From Prunus persica (lineage: Eukaryota > Streptophyta > Magnoliopsida > Rosales > Rosaceae): 64,000 nucleotides of DNA. The notes beneath the pieces were generated by a model that did not search any database, was not told where the DNA came from, and saw only the letters and a program-made list of their open reading frames with translations. A program made the translations under genes and the position numbers. The stretch spans positions 15,534,630 to 15,598,629 of the forward strand of contig NC_034014.1 in NCBI RefSeq assembly GCF_000346465.2, given 5' to 3'. Shown piece after piece: positions 46,983-61,546 of this stretch (position 1 is the first letter of the stretch; the number at the start of each line of letters is the position of its first letter).

Positions 46983-49900
46983 ATGGCCACAGCTGCTTTC
47001 AACTTAGCTCTAATAAACCCGTCGACTTTCATTCTTCCAAAGTCTCCAAACCCTACAAAGCTTAGGGTTCGCACTCTCAGATGCTCCTCCGCCACCGCAA
47101 ACGCCGTCCCAGGTACTGCGAGTACTCTTTCATTCCCCTCATTTCTTTTGTTGTTCTTGGTTATGCCAACTGTTCCAGCCCATTCGTGTGCCTCAGGGTT
47201 GAAATGTTCTTTATCTGAAATTTTTTTTTAATTTTTAAAGATTATATTTAATGCACTGACAGTTAATTTCACAGTAATTGTATTGAAGGGCAAGTAGATT
47301 GGGTGCGCTGGAAATTTTAATTGAAAGTAAATATACAAAATGATGGTTTTGTTTGGTTAAACAATCCACAAGTCATTCAGCTATGTAATTCTTGTTCTTA
47401 TGTTCAGAAAACATGTTTTGGATGAATAAACAATCAGTTGAACTGCAAATTTCGGCATCATATGTGTTGCACATTAGGATTTTTTACATTCTAAGGGAAG
47501 TTTCAAGAGTTTATAATGTTAGATGTTGTTAGTTCCTTACTAATACGGGGTTAATATTGCAATGTTTTTTTTTAATCTTTAATACCGAACTTTCTCCCTT
47601 CTCATTTGTATTTTTCGTCGCTGTTCCACATGAAAATCTTAGCATGCTCCTTATACTTTGATCTCTACATATTATTTTTTATGATTTAGGTTTGTCAGAG
47701 GGACCTTGGAAGACTTCAGATGCTAGACTTGTGCTTGAAGATGGTTCAATCTGGAGAGCAAAGTCATTTGGTGCTTCAGGAACCCAAGTTGGTGAAGTTG
47801 TATTCAACACATCCTTGACCGGGTAAGATGACTTAATGGTGCATTTCCAGGAAGTTATCTTAACATGTCAACTATCATGTCACTTTCTTTCTTGTGGGAT
47901 TTAGCTGCTATAATACAAGGGGTTTCTCAACCTTTCACCATGGACCCTCCTATATTGACTTGAGCAGTATATTTACTTGCACGAGTATTTCCTAGTCTTT
48001 TTGAAAGCTATTGCAATTTAAGTTATTCCAGCAATTACTTCCTTACTATGGTATCATTTCCTTTTCCTGATTTAGTTGATTCATTTCTAAAGACCAAAAA
48101 AAGACGGAATTTGAGTCATTACCATGGTGCCGATATTCATATTTTTATAGTCGAGTGGTCAGGCCTGTGGTTTTCCCCCACGTGGTCTGGGGTTTGATTC
48201 ATCAAGATAGCCTAGCTATTTGCTAGAGTTTCCTGCCTCCCAACGATTGTTGGGTTCCGCATGAGGCCCCAGTTTTGAGTTCAAATGAGCAAAGCGGGTT
48301 GGTGGGATTTCTGAGTATATATAAATAAATAATAGATATTTGTGTGCCCAAGGGTATAGGAATATGGAGAGGTTGATTTTACATGTCGTGGCTTGTTTTG
48401 ATTTCTCAGACTAGTTGATTTATTCCTTCCTAGGTGCAAAATAGATGGAATCTGAGTGATTATTGTGGAGCTGGTGTTGATATTTATGCGGCCCAGGCCA
48501 ACAGGAGTTTGGGCAGGTTGAATGAGCAGCTTATGTTTTCCTCTGTGTTTATACATGTAGATATATTTTGAATTTTTTTTATAAATTTTTTCAACCAACA
48601 GTAATAGTTAACTCCCAACTATTCTATGGGCCAACAAACATGCATGATTTCCCCGTATTGGTAGAAGAGATATATAGGCTCCACGTCTACTTACCTGGAT
48701 GGCATTGCCTTTTAATTTCTTCCTACTTCCTAATAGGTAAACTACATGCACATACCAGGCACTCAATCCTGAAACACACCCACCACACTTGTTGTTAAGG
48801 GAAAGGAGGGTGTTGTTGGGCCCATAGACCATTGGCTAGCAATTGTCGTTCAAATGAGTCAAACTAAGTGCCAAGTACCTTCCTGCACATTACATAGTTG
48901 TGAAATGTTCTTTCCTACAAGCCATGGTTTCTCCACCTCAAAATGTGTGAATATGTTAACTTGCATGGATACCGTCTATTAGTCAAATTACTACATAAGT
49001 CAGTCACTAAATGTTTGAGTAATTATTGAGTCGTCTGAGTACAACCTGGCCAACTTATTGAAATATTATACATCTCCTGTCTTTCTTCCATCTGAAAGTG
49101 AAGATAATAAATATTGTTATTTTGTTACATTGGAGGGAATAAAACCCTTGCCCTGTCCAAATCCTAACTCATTATCCACCCACCATCACCACTTGGGCTA
49201 ACCCCAAGGGCGTGAAGATAATCACACTTTGGGTAAAGAAGATCAAGTGCTTGCATGAATGGAAGTAGTTACCACAGCTTTGGTAGGGTTGAATGTTTCT
49301 AGAGTTGCTAAGAACATACATGGAGTCTGATATATGGGCATTCTACATTTATATGCAGGTATCAGGAAATTCTTACAGACCCTAGTTATGCTGGTCAATT
49401 TGTCCTGATGACAAACCCACATATTGGAAATACTGGTGTGAATTTTGGTAGGTTGGTTTTTTCTGTGTCTTAAAAATTTTGTTGACTTGGATATGTGAAT
49501 TATCATATTGATGGGTTTCCTATCAGATGATGAAGAATCAAACCAATGCTTCCTTGGTGGTCTAGTGATCAGAAGTATAAGCATCAGGTATGCTTCCTTT
49601 TGCTAACTTTTCTGATTAGCTCCGCTCACTTTTTTCAGTAAATTGGTTTTGTTTATTGTGTTGCATGTTTTGCAGTACTTCAAATTGGAGATGTGCAGAA
49701 ACACTTGGTGATTATTTAGCCGAAAGGAATATCATTGGAATTTGTAAGTTAAATCAGGCTCTAATCTTTTTCTGAATCATGTTAATTGGTGTGATATGCT
49801 TTATCTGTGCAACTTCTGACTTTTTCTTTTGATGCTGGCTGATTATATAACAGATGATGTTGACACACGTGCTATCACCCGCAGACTAAGACAAGATGGA

Positions 49901-51295
49901 AGCCTTGTTGGTGTTTTGAGCACAGAAGAGTCGAAAACAGATGAGGAATTATTAGAAATGTCTCGTTCATGGGATATTGTGGGTAAGGATCTCATGGAGT
50001 TAGTTAAAGAAGTTGGTAAATATTGCACAGCTAAAGGCTCATGGTTTTAATTTAATTTTGCAGGGGTCGATTTAATAAGTGGTGTGTCATGCAAGGAACC
50101 TTATGAATGGGTGGATAAAACAAATTCAGAGTGGGAATTTAACTACGGTGGAAGAGATGGAAAGGCTTTTCATGTAAGTTCTCATAAAGTTCTATTTGAA
50201 TTTTGAATTACTAAATTGTTGCCCCAATGTTGCCATGTTGGTAGTTCAGTCTTGATTTACTCTTTCTGTGTATGGATTGAAGGTTGTTGCATATGATTTT
50301 GGAATCAAACATAACATACTTAGGCGCTTGGCTTCCCATGGCTGTAAAATTACTGTTGTGCCTTCAACATGGCCAGCATCAGAGATTCTTAAGAGGAAAC
50401 CAGATGGGGTTCTTTTCAGCAATGGCCCTGGAGACCCGTCTGCTGTTCCTTATGCTGTTGAAACAGTCAAGGAGATACTTGGAAAGGTTCCTGTTTTTGG
50501 AATTTGCATGGGTCATCAATTGCTTGGCCAGGCATTAGGTGGTAAAACATTTAAAATGAAGTTTGGTCACCATGGAGGAAATCATCCAGTACGTAATCTT
50601 CGTAGTGGACATGTTGAGATCAGTGCTCAGGTAACTAAATCACACAAGTTTCTTTTAAATAGAATGTGACAATATTTGAGTACTGTTATATTTGAATAAA
50701 TTTGAAAGAACTCAATTGGCATCTTGAAGTAAGCATGCCAAGTGATAGGTAATACTGTATATTGTGTCTTAAGCTTGTTGTGCTAGAATTTGTTTTCCAT
50801 TTTTTTTGTAGTTAATCATATGAGTTACATCTATGAATTTAAAAACTTTTTCTGCATTTTCTTTTGTGGCAGAACCACAACTATGCAGTTGACCCAGCTT
50901 CACTTCCAGAAGGTGTAGAAGTCACTCATGTCAATCTCAATGACGGAAGCTGTGCTGGTCTTGCCTATCCTGCACAAAACATCATGTCTCTTCAATACCA
51001 CCCTGAAGCGTCCCCAGGACCTCGTGATTCAGATTATGGTAATGTGAATTATGTTTCTATTTTACAATTATCAAATACACTGTTGCAAGGGGAAGGTAGA
51101 GCTCATAGCATGTGATTTTTTCCCTCGTCTTCTTTGTTGCTAATTTTCTTGCCCTACACACCCTTTTCCATTTCTTTTTGATGGTGCATGCATACTGTAT
51201 GACATTACGAAACCAGTATTGATTAACGGAAATTTTTTACTGCAGCTTTTGGGGAATTCATAAAGCTGATGAAGAAAGTGAAAGTAAATGCATGA
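46983..51295 (+). CDS. CARA: Carbamoyl-phosphate synthase small (glutaminase) subunit, chloroplast
   Basis: This subunit hydrolyses glutamine and passes ammonia to the large subunit, which makes carbamoyl phosphate for arginine and pyrimidine synthesis in plastids. Exons: 46983-47112, 47690-47822, 49359-49447, 49527-49587, 49676-49743, 49854-49982, 50064-50173, 50283-50630, 50873-51038, 51246-51295. All have GT-AG borders and join in frame to 427 aa, the usual size of plant CARA. Residues 1-45 or so are Ser/Thr/Ala-rich and basic, fitting a plastid transit peptide. The CPSase small-chain domain follows ([15 protein letters not shown]). The class I glutamine amidotransferase domain in exons 8-10 has the nucleophile Cys in GICMGHQ and the His/Glu pair in YHPEAS. 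No breaks were seen. The 1.5 kb second intron holds a SINE-like insertion. Confidence 0.96.
48145..48335 (+). mobile_element. SINE-like insertion in CARA intron 2
   Basis: A tRNA-like pol III promoter is visible: an A-box-like TAGTCGAGTGGTCAGGC near 48150 and a B-box-like GGGGTTTGATTC about 35 bp further on. The body ends near an AT-rich TATATAAATAAATAA tail at about 48315-48335. This layout fits a plant SINE. Target duplications are not clear. Confidence 0.5.
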
Positions 51296-54200
51296 AGGCT
51301 ATGCCCCAACTTTATTGATGGATGACATGCCTAAGGTAGCGAAGGTTCGAATGGTAGTACAATAATCGATCTACTGCTCTTATCTATTTGATTTGCGGGT
51401 GCAGTTTCAGGTGCAGAAAACTAGTAAGGAGTGTGCTTCCCCCTTTTTCATTTTGTAGCATCGTGATTTTGCTAGTGGTTGTGAAGTAGTAAAGAAGATT
51501 TAAGTTGCTTAGACACCCAGTGAAATTTATAAAACAGCATTCCTGTCTTGGAGTTGTATAATTGTTACCTAATTGGTTTTGTTTTGTTTGCTTTCTTATG
51601 CTAATTGGGGTTAAATATAATGTTATTCTATAGATGATCGCACACACCTATGAAAATAAGTTCATGCATTGACTGCAACCATCCAACTTACCAGAACTGT
51701 CCTTCAGTAATTGTCCATCCGCCATACTATTATGATTACAGTACATCGACCTAAAAAGAGAACCCCAAACTGTGAACATCTCCCCAAGACATGAGCTCCT
51801 CTCCCAACCTGTCAAGTCCCCGGTTGTGGACGGTGAAAGCATTGGAGACAGTAGGCTTGAGATTGTATGACTTTGCGAGCGTGCCACTATTAGTAGTGTA
51901 AAACCCTAATAGACTTGAATAAGAATTAACTTACGCACCAAGAAACCGACTTTGATCAACAATTTCGAAATTGAATGGGAAAACTAGTTCCATGTTCTTT
52001 TTCATGACTCAAGACAAATGATGCACTATGGTCAAGAAATGATAACAGTCGAGAAATGATGTCATAACTTGCACTATGGTCAAGCACAACGCCTTCAATT
52101 GATGCAAATCAATTGGAAATTGATACGAGAGAGAGATCTAGCAGAGAAATTATCAATAAACTGGCTAGCCTTGAGAAAGGGATTAGGATTTGTATCGAGT
52201 TGATTGTTGAAAATTTGTGTCATTGACGTGAGCTATCTCCTCTCTTTTATGTGATTTTTACCCTATCAGGAGAGATCATAGTCTATAAGGTCACGCCTTT
52301 GTGAAGATCAGACCGTAATCTTTTAAAATCAATTATCTAATTGATTTGCGCCAAAAAAAAAGCATGAATTATACTTGATTTCCTAGGTAATTATTAATTA
52401 ATAGATAATTCCATTTTTAGCCATTTAAAATAGCCCAAGGAATCCATCCATTTCAAATAACGAAAACCCAAGCCACGACTTGGCCCAAATGGGCATTAAT
52501 TTAAGATGTAAAAATCAGGCCCCAACAAGAGAACACAACAAACAAGAGAACACAACAAATTTTACAGAGGATACACGTGAGAGATACCATCAAGAAAAAA
52601 ATATGAAATTCCAATATTCAGCACGAAACTATCTAAAATTTTAAGAATTTTTAGTTAAGATTGGCGAGGGGGGGACACTTCAGCGCACACAACAAATTTT
52701 AGAGGGCACGCACCTGAGAGATACCGCCAAGAGAAAATACCAAATTTTAGTATTCAGCACGAAGCTATTTAAAATTTGAAGGATTTTTAGTAAAGAAGGG
52801 GAAGAGGGAAACTCACACACACAAGTACTATGGAAGCTTATCCCATGACCACTTGGGAGAGCACACCAAAAACTAGAGCCAATCCAACTAAACATTGTAC
52901 CAGAGTGGAGAATGAAAAATTATTGAACCATATCTCATTTGAACGCTCTAAAGAGACGATTTTATGTTCCATTAGTTACGAATAGCTTTTTCATCAACTT
53001 GTGTGAATTTTTATGCCTTTAATGGTTAAGGTTCACTTTGTTAAAGCGATAGTAGGTTTTAAGAGCTCAAAGAAGTTGATGATTGGGATGTAGATTATGA
53101 AACATAACATCTAGTCAGAAAATAAATTTTAATTAAAAAAATTCTTTGGCCTCACAATAGTCAGTTCATGTTAGGTTGAGCTAGACTTCTCACGTTAAAA
53201 GTTCAAGGGGAGGTGGCATTAAAATTTCTCAATTTCTTATTTGAAATCCTCTACTGAAATGAAATCCATACAATTAATTTGTTTTGCTAAAAATTGGAAA
53301 TAATATTTGATATTCAAATCCAAATACAAATGGCCGTTACATTTTCTTCACTTTTATTTAGGATCTTGATGCCAACACCGTGCCCTCCTCCAAAACAAGT
53401 TTTTCACTTCATCAACTCTAAATCTAAATCCCAACACACAAAAATTATTCCGTTTCTGATACCTATCATCGCTACATAAACTCCCTTTATACCCAAAAAT
53501 ATAGGTATTGTAGAGATCGCCATACTCTGATTCTTTGATTCGAGGAAGAGATCAGGCATCCAGCTTGTAAAGGAAGTAAAGTAAGGATTCAAATTTCTTT
53601 GGTTAGGTTGTGAAAGAAGTTGATATTCCACTCTAAAACCAAGCTCGAAACTCACATTTACATTTTCACCTTCACATTCTCACAAAGGTTGAAACAAGAT
53701 GAAAAGAGCAAAAGTAGCTTTTTAAGTGAAAAGGAGGTTTCTTTTGGGAACTAAAAGAAGTTAGCTGGTCATGTTCACGGAATAAATGCCTTGTTGCGGT
53801 TCAGATCTTTTTCAAATTTATTTACCACATACTCATTTTTAGGTTAGCGTAGAGTTAGCAAAATGCTCTAGTACCAACTCTCATCTTCTTTTTTATTTTT
53901 TTAAATTTTTTAAATTTTTAAAATTATTTTTTTTTTTGTTGCATTTGTTAGAATATTTGAGTGGTAGTAGGTACACAAGTAGTTTCACAGTGAAGTACGT
54001 ATAAAGACAAAATTACAAAAAATTAAGAAATAAAACCCTTGGCAGGTCTCGCATACAATTGGCAAACGACAAGCCATCTATTCGTTTGAGGCCAAGGATT
54101 ACTTGACAAAATAAAACCCTGACTAAGAACAAAAACAAAACGCCAACACACCTCAAAAGAACCAATTCAAAGCACAGAAGAGCAAAGATTCCTCTCAAGC

Positions 54201-54682
54201 TTTCAAGCCAGTATTTAAATATAATTTCCATAGCAGTTTATGACCACAAACTGACACTACCATAAAATTTCAGATACAATAAAACTATTAATATTAATGT
54301 TCTCAGGAAAAAAGACCGTCAAATATAGAACAAAGGGGAAATAAAAAGGAAAAAATGAAAAATGAAAAAAAAGAAAAAGCATCCCAATCACTCTCCTGCT
54401 ACAAACATCCTACTGAAAGAGATGGTTGAACCAAAGATTAGGCAAGGCGAGGATGGATTTCGACTGATTTTCTGCCCACCACATATACAGAACAACATTG
54501 CCATTGCAAGCAAAGCCTCTCACATGGATGAAAAGCTATGATACATCAACATCAGAATCTACTCCGTCCTTCACTGACCCCACCTCAACACATATCGTTG
54601 CCAACCAAACTGACTTCACATGACACGACACGAAAATCCAACTAAATTGAAAAATAACTCACCATCAAAACATTTGTAGAAC
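51296..54682. other. Intergenic region between CARA and actin 3' ends
   Basis: The first 300-350 bp are probably CARA 3' UTR, and the last few hundred before 54683 are probably actin 3' UTR. The two genes converge. In between I see no gene and no complete element. A diverged direct repeat lies at 52548-52805. AT-rich simple stretches occur near 52360 and 53890-53940. Confidence 0.6.
52548..52805. repeat. Diverged ~130-bp direct repeat
   Basis: Copies at about 52548-52672 and 52687-52805 share ACAACAAATTTTA.AG, GAGAGATACC, ATTCAGCACGAA.CTAT and GATTTTTAGT.AAGA. The origin is unknown. No coding. Confidence 0.8.
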
Positions 54683-56126
<1,444 letters not shown>

Positions 56127-56137
56127 CTTTTACAAAC

Positions 56138-57121
56138 CTGAAACCACGACACACAGAATTAATACAACAAAAACATACTACATAAGTGAAACCATATCAG
56201 TGATCAAAATGCCATGCCATGTTCACTATCAAATATCTTGTCAGTTAATTTAGTTCGTGTACAACAAAAAGGTAATCATTCTCATTATTCCTTTGTGCAT
56301 TATAATTCCCTTACATTTTCATTCATAAAGAATCACCTTAAAAAACCTCATGCACACTACTCCTACAATATGTTATTCAATTCAATACACAACACACACT
56401 GATGAATACTGCCTAAAGTTTTAGATCCCATTCATCATAACCAGCCAAAAGCAAACAAGACAAAATCAAACCATCACCACTATAAATAAAAAAGACTTTT
56501 TTTCCATATTATCCCGATGGCTTAGATAGATTGCTACTACAATGCTCAATCAGCAAAATAAAAATAAATTTTTTTTTTTCAGAACAGCTCACTCTAATAC
56601 CTACTTCAAACACACTGTTTATCCTGGGTTTTTAATTTCCACAGGCAATGAAAAAGGCTTGCATGAGACTTAAATCTCAACCATCAGAGTTCAAATTCAA
56701 TGCTTTCACTGAATATATGAACAAATCAAAACATATCAAATTCCAACTAATTAAGATATACAGATCTAAAAGAAAAGAAAAACAGAGATATGCAAAACAA
56801 AGCAGATCACTAGCATTAGATCCAAAGAAGAGAGCACCAGATCAAACTTCAAAACCACCTCAATACAAAGAAATATTCAAAATCACAATCTGCCAAAGCG
56901 ATCGGTCAAAGAGACTACAGATCACTAAGCTCATCCAAGATTTAACTCCAACAATCACAAACACACAAGAATCGGCAGCAAATCTTCCAGATCAGACACA
57001 AATGAACTCCAATCTACTCGTCAATTACAAATCAAGCTCAATTTTCACCAAAACAAAAAACAACACGCAGAGAATTTCAAACTACGAACATACAGAAATT
57101 GCAGAGATCCACTCAGATTAC
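56138..57121 (-). promoter_or_regulatory. Actin 5' UTR leader intron
   Basis: On the minus strand a donor AAG|GTAATC lies at 57121/57122 and an acceptor TTTCAG| at 56138, just 11 bases before the ATG. The intron of about 984 bp thus separates a short 5' UTR exon from the coding start. Such a leader intron is conserved in plant actin genes and usually raises expression. A 168-codon frame on the opposite strand within it is an artefact. Confidence 0.85.
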
Positions 57122-57292
57122 CTTGAAGACGAAGACAATCGAAGACGCCGATGAAGAATAACCAAGCCAACCTCGCAGACGAAGGCTTGGCTGTGTCTCT
57201 CTCTCTTCTTCAAGGCTGACTAGAAATGGTCGAAATGAAAACAGAGCAGAATTAGGGTGAGCCTGCAATGAGAGAGGCTCATATATATATAG
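57122..57292 (-). promoter_or_regulatory. Actin 5' UTR exon and TATA box
   Basis: The 5' UTR exon begins (minus strand) near 57255 and ends at 57122. A TATA box, CTATATATATATGAG, lies at about 57280-57292 on the minus strand, roughly 30 bp upstream of the likely start. Confidence 0.75.
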
Positions 57293-58551
57293 CTCCGCGT
57301 TTTGAAATGCACATGAAATTTGGACCAAATTAAATGTTGCATATTTTTATTTTATTTCCACTTTTTCTAAATTTTAATTTTTTTGGAATTTTATTTTCTG
57401 GGTGAAGAATCATTTCGACCACGAGAAAAGATAGGGTGACCTGGCTGACAGCCTTTTCTCCAAATCCTCCTACTCAACCCATGTTCTGTTCGATTGGGGA
57501 TGTTGGTTTTTTTATTTAATCTCAGCCGTTTGATCTGCTGCTATCGCCTCTTGATTGCCACGTCAGCTTCCGGTCCGTATGGTTCGCGTCATAATTCAGA
57601 ATCTGGACGATTGTATTGGTCTGTCCTTGACATTAATATCCATTGCAACAGGTACTGTTTGGCTTGGCTTGGCTCAGCTCGGCTAGGCTCGGCAGTTGCC
57701 TTTTTTCGGGGTTTGGTGGGTTTCCTTGCTTCGACTCAATCGCGCGCCGGCCAGTTTCGCACCAAAACACTTTAAATTTCAAAATCAATGCAAACCAACC
57801 AACCAATTTAACGAAAATTAAATAAAATGAAAAAAAAAAAAAAACCACCAATTTTATTTCTTTTGCTACTTTCTTAAAAATTTTCTTTATCAAAATCATT
57901 TTGCTCAGTAAATTAAAAAAAAAAAACATACCCGAGTACAAATCCTCCTCCCTCCTCCTCATTTAGATTAAATTAAAGTGGAAAATCGTTTGTAATCAAA
58001 CAAAAAAATTAGAAGAACCCAACACTACCCCACCAGAATTTCCTAATTACAAAAATAAAATAAAATTATTTTAAACACTAATACAATTTTAGCTTACACC
58101 GATGGACTGATACTAACAACAGAGCAATTCAACTAGTATTGGGACACAATACTGGCGAAGTAAAATGATTTTTAACTACTAAATAATGCTGACAAAGTTT
58201 TTGTCATTACTAAATTTACCAGCAAGCCACTGCACCAGTCCCTTCTAGCGTGGGAAGCGAAAATATTAAGCACTTAAATTTTTAGACACCAGGAAGCTAA
58301 ATCTTGTCACTGACGAGTTCGATTGCCAATACTATTCTTAAATATAATTTTTAATTTCAATTTTTTACTATTAATATATATGTAAAAAAAAAAAAACTTC
58401 AATTGTTTACTTAAACTCTCTCTGCTTCCTCCAAACCGACCATCTCTTCCCTCTTCCCTCTTCTTTTCATTGAAGAATGAATTGTATTCTTCCTTAGAAC
58501 CAGTGGAGTTGGAGGGATGTGTGGTAGTGATTTTCGTGTTTGCTAGTTCAG

Positions 58552-58648
<97 letters not shown>

Positions 58649-59287
58649 AAATTTGGGAGTTTTCTTTGCTCTTCTCAATTGGGGTTGCTAATTCAAATTG
58701 AGAGAGAGATTAAATTTAGGGGTTTCTTTGCTCTTTTCAGTTGGGGCTGACTTGGTTGTTCTTCTTTAAAGAGGGTCCCTGTTCCAATGAGATTTTTGTT
58801 CTATTTTGTTTGTTTATTTTATCTTTTCAAATATTTGAACATAGGTAATGACCCATGAATCCTTCCAATTAGTTATAAAAATTAGAATACTGATATTTTA
58901 TTCAAAGATATAAATGATGCACTAGTTGTATAGGTGAAGACTGATTGCATCCTTTGATTTTTCAAAGCTCTTGTTTTAATTTTTTATTATTTGTTGATGA
59001 AGTCTGATATGGGAGTATACATGTATTAATCTATTGCAAGCGTGTTGAAATTTTGTTGGAAACTTAGAATCCAGGCGTGTTTCCTTTTACTTTTTTTCTA
59101 TTATATTGTTGTTATTTGATTATTGTTGAATAAGATTGTTCATAGTATTGAGATTATCGGGATTTTATCTATGAGTTGATATATTTTCTTTAATATGTAT
59201 ACTTTATTTGTTGTTATGACGTGAGTCTTTAGCTATTAAGTGGGTCTAGTTGTTTGGTGTTATATTTCTTCTTTTCTTCAGTTGAAA
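57293..59287. other. Actin upstream region and AT-rich spacer, no gene recognised
   Basis: This contains the actin promoter region (probably 57293-58000) and AT-rich spacer. A GGCTTGGCTCAGCTCGG-like run lies at 57660-57695. From 58430 to 58760 CT- and GA-rich DNA flanks a long microsatellite and could be the leader of an unseen gene. I find no coding to support that. Confidence 0.5.
58554..58645. repeat. (GA)n microsatellite, ~45 units
   Basis: This is a pure GA dinucleotide run of about 90 bp, followed after 50 bp by a partial copy of its flank (TTCAAATTGAGAGAGAGATT). Long Arg-Glu or Ser-Leu frames across it are artefacts. Confidence 0.97.
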
Positions 59288-59852
59288 TTTTTTTTTATAT
59301 ATAAAAAATCAATAGGAACTTTCATTAACCTTCAACATAAGGCACAAACAGCCAATACATCAATACATAACAGGAGAGCATAAAAGGTGCCCTCGTTAAA
59401 ATCTTGCCATTAAAAACCCCCAAGGAGAAAAATCTGGTCAAGGAAAAAAAGTGCCACAGCACCTCCGACATGAACTAAATACATAAAAACCTAGCCCAAC
59501 TCCATATCTCTAGCAAGGCTTGACTCCAGCCAAGGCGAAGCGACATCTTCCCAAACAAAAGTAGTCCCTTCTGTTAATCCAAACTGTGCCAATGCATGTG
59601 CCACTCCATTGACGGACCAGAGTTGAAAGAGCACTCTTGAAACCGCCAAGTCCACCATGAGTAGGCGAATATCCTCCACCACATTCCCAATATTGCTTCA
59701 CCAAGTGTTCCTTTCCTTAAGCATGCTCACAGCTTCCTTTGAGTCAGATGCAATAACAAAACGACTGATTCCTGTGGTCTGCATTAGAAAGAGTCCCTCC
59801 CTTATGGCTGCTAGCCCAGTTCCAATCACATCTAAACCCGCCGGTCCTGTAC
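59288..59852 (-). mobile_element. LINE remnant: RNase H domain and 3' tail
   Basis: The minus strand encodes the end of an RVT_3-type RNase H. It reads FVIASDSKEAVSMLKE before a frame break, then NVVEDIRLLMVDLAVSR, VNGVAHALAQFGL and a stop near 59491. This is the C-terminus of plant L1-type LINE ORF2 or related non-LTR proteins. A 3' UTR-like stretch ends in an A-rich tail on the minus strand (T/A run at 59288-59310). The piece is cut at its 5' side by the CACTA-like element starting at 59853. Confidence 0.7.
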
Positions 59853-59869
59853 ACTACTACAAAAAGTGA

Positions 59870-61490
59870 AAAAGACGACCAGAAAACAACGACGGTCTAA
59901 GTGAAAACCGTCGTGGTTTTTAAAAAGACGACGGTTCTAAAAACACCGTCGTGTAATACCACCTTAGACAACTAAAAAATGGAGATTCAAATGGCTGTTC
60001 AAAAACAACGACGTACCTAATTAAACAACCGATGTCTATTTGAAACAGATTTCCGCAGTGTAAAATCAAAGCCAACAAAGAACGGCAGAAGTTATGAATC
60101 GATCGACGTAGAAAGTAAAGACGACGATTTCAATAAAAGCCGACGTTTTTACTCATAAAATAACACGACGAGGTTTTCGTATAAGATGCCGTATAATTAC
60201 AAACAAATCCACGGCTTTAAAATATAAAATATCGCCATATTAAATTAATGTACAACGACGGAAAATATAAATATATCGACATCATTCTCGTATAGTTCTA
60301 CGACGTTATCTTTAAATCGTATAAAATTTAACGTCATATTTATTCATTTTATACGTCGTACCTTTAATTTAAACCGTCGTCTTAATAAGAATTTTTGTTA
60401 ACAATTTTTTTCTTTGATTTTCTTATCCTACGTCGGTAGATCTACTTAATGACAAGAATTGAAATAACCACGACGGTTTATATAGAAAACTGCTGACATA
60501 ATCAGATTTTTCTGAGATTTCAAGGGTTACGAAATCTTACCAGATGGAACTCTGTTCCACATCATAATCTTAACAGATGACACAGATTTGCAATCAGAGA
60601 GACAATTTTTTGGAAGTTGATGATGTGTGTGCGTTTGTGTATCTACAAATCTTATACCTAACGTCGTTGCAAATTTGCAATCAGAGAGACAATTTTCAAC
60701 GACGGTTATATTATACCTAACGACGTTTAAAAAACAAATCAACGTTGCTCAACAAATATATTACGTCGTCTTAGTCTTACTTAAGACGACAAAAAACGAC
60801 GACAGTAATACAAAAACAGTCGTTGTTTTTATATTCTTATTTTATTTAAATCTGTCATCCAAAAAAGAAACTTTACATATTCCAGAACATTAATTTCCTT
60901 CATTTTAAATTTCCTCCGGAAAAAAAAACTCTATTTATAACGCACTGTAATTGAAAAATAAACTGAAAGGTCACGGGAAAAAAAAATTCTATTCATAATT
61001 TAAAAATTCAAATCCACGTCAGTTATATTAAACCTAACGACGTTAAATGAAAAGATTCCACGTCGCAAAACAAATATTGCGTCGTGTTAGTTAAAAACGA
61101 CGGCATAACAAAAAATCGTCGTTGTTTCAAACTGAATTAATTTAAAATTTCTTCGGGAAAGCAAAATCTATTTATAATTTCCTTGGGTTAGTAATATTGC
61201 GTCGTGTTAGTTTACAAATTCTAGAACATTAATTTCCCTCATTTTAAATTTCCTCGGGAAAGAAAAATCTATTTATCACGCTTTGTAATTGAAAACTAAA
61301 ACTGAAACAATTCGGGAAAAAAAACTCTATTTATAATTTAAAAATAAAATCCATGTCGGTTGTATTACACTTAACGACGTTTAACAAAATAATCTACGTC
61401 GGTAATTATAAATCTACCGCCATCTTACCTTAATATAGACGACGAGAAAAGACGACGGTAGAATAGAAAACCGCCGTTGTTTCAGTTTCT
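59870..61490. repeat. ACGACGGT-type motif array (subterminal)
   Basis: Dozens of words of the form AACGACGGT, ACCGTCGT, CGACGTTT and ACGTCGGT occur in both orientations at irregular spacing. Direct copies of a ~190-bp segment lie at about 60878-61070 and 61218-61400 (AGAACATTAATTTCC, ATTTTAAATTTCCTC). A 24-bp copy pair TTGCAATCAGAGAGACAATT is at 60589 and 60669. It resembles the binding-site arrays at CACTA ends but is unusually long. Confidence 0.8.
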
Positions 61491-61546
61491 TTAACAGTTT
61501 GGTCCTTTATCTTTCTGCAGGACTTGTATAGTTCAAAGCATTGACA

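Noticed and set aside
56648..57154. 168-codon plus-strand frame
   Set aside because: It is antisense to the actin leader intron and 5' UTR, with biased composition and no recognisable motif.
57640..57700. GGCTTGGCTTGGCTCAGCTCGG run as a regulatory site or repeat array
   Set aside because: It is too short and irregular, and no function can be assigned.
58307..58750. Frames of Ser-Leu and Arg-Glu repeats
   Set aside because: They are translations of the GA microsatellite.
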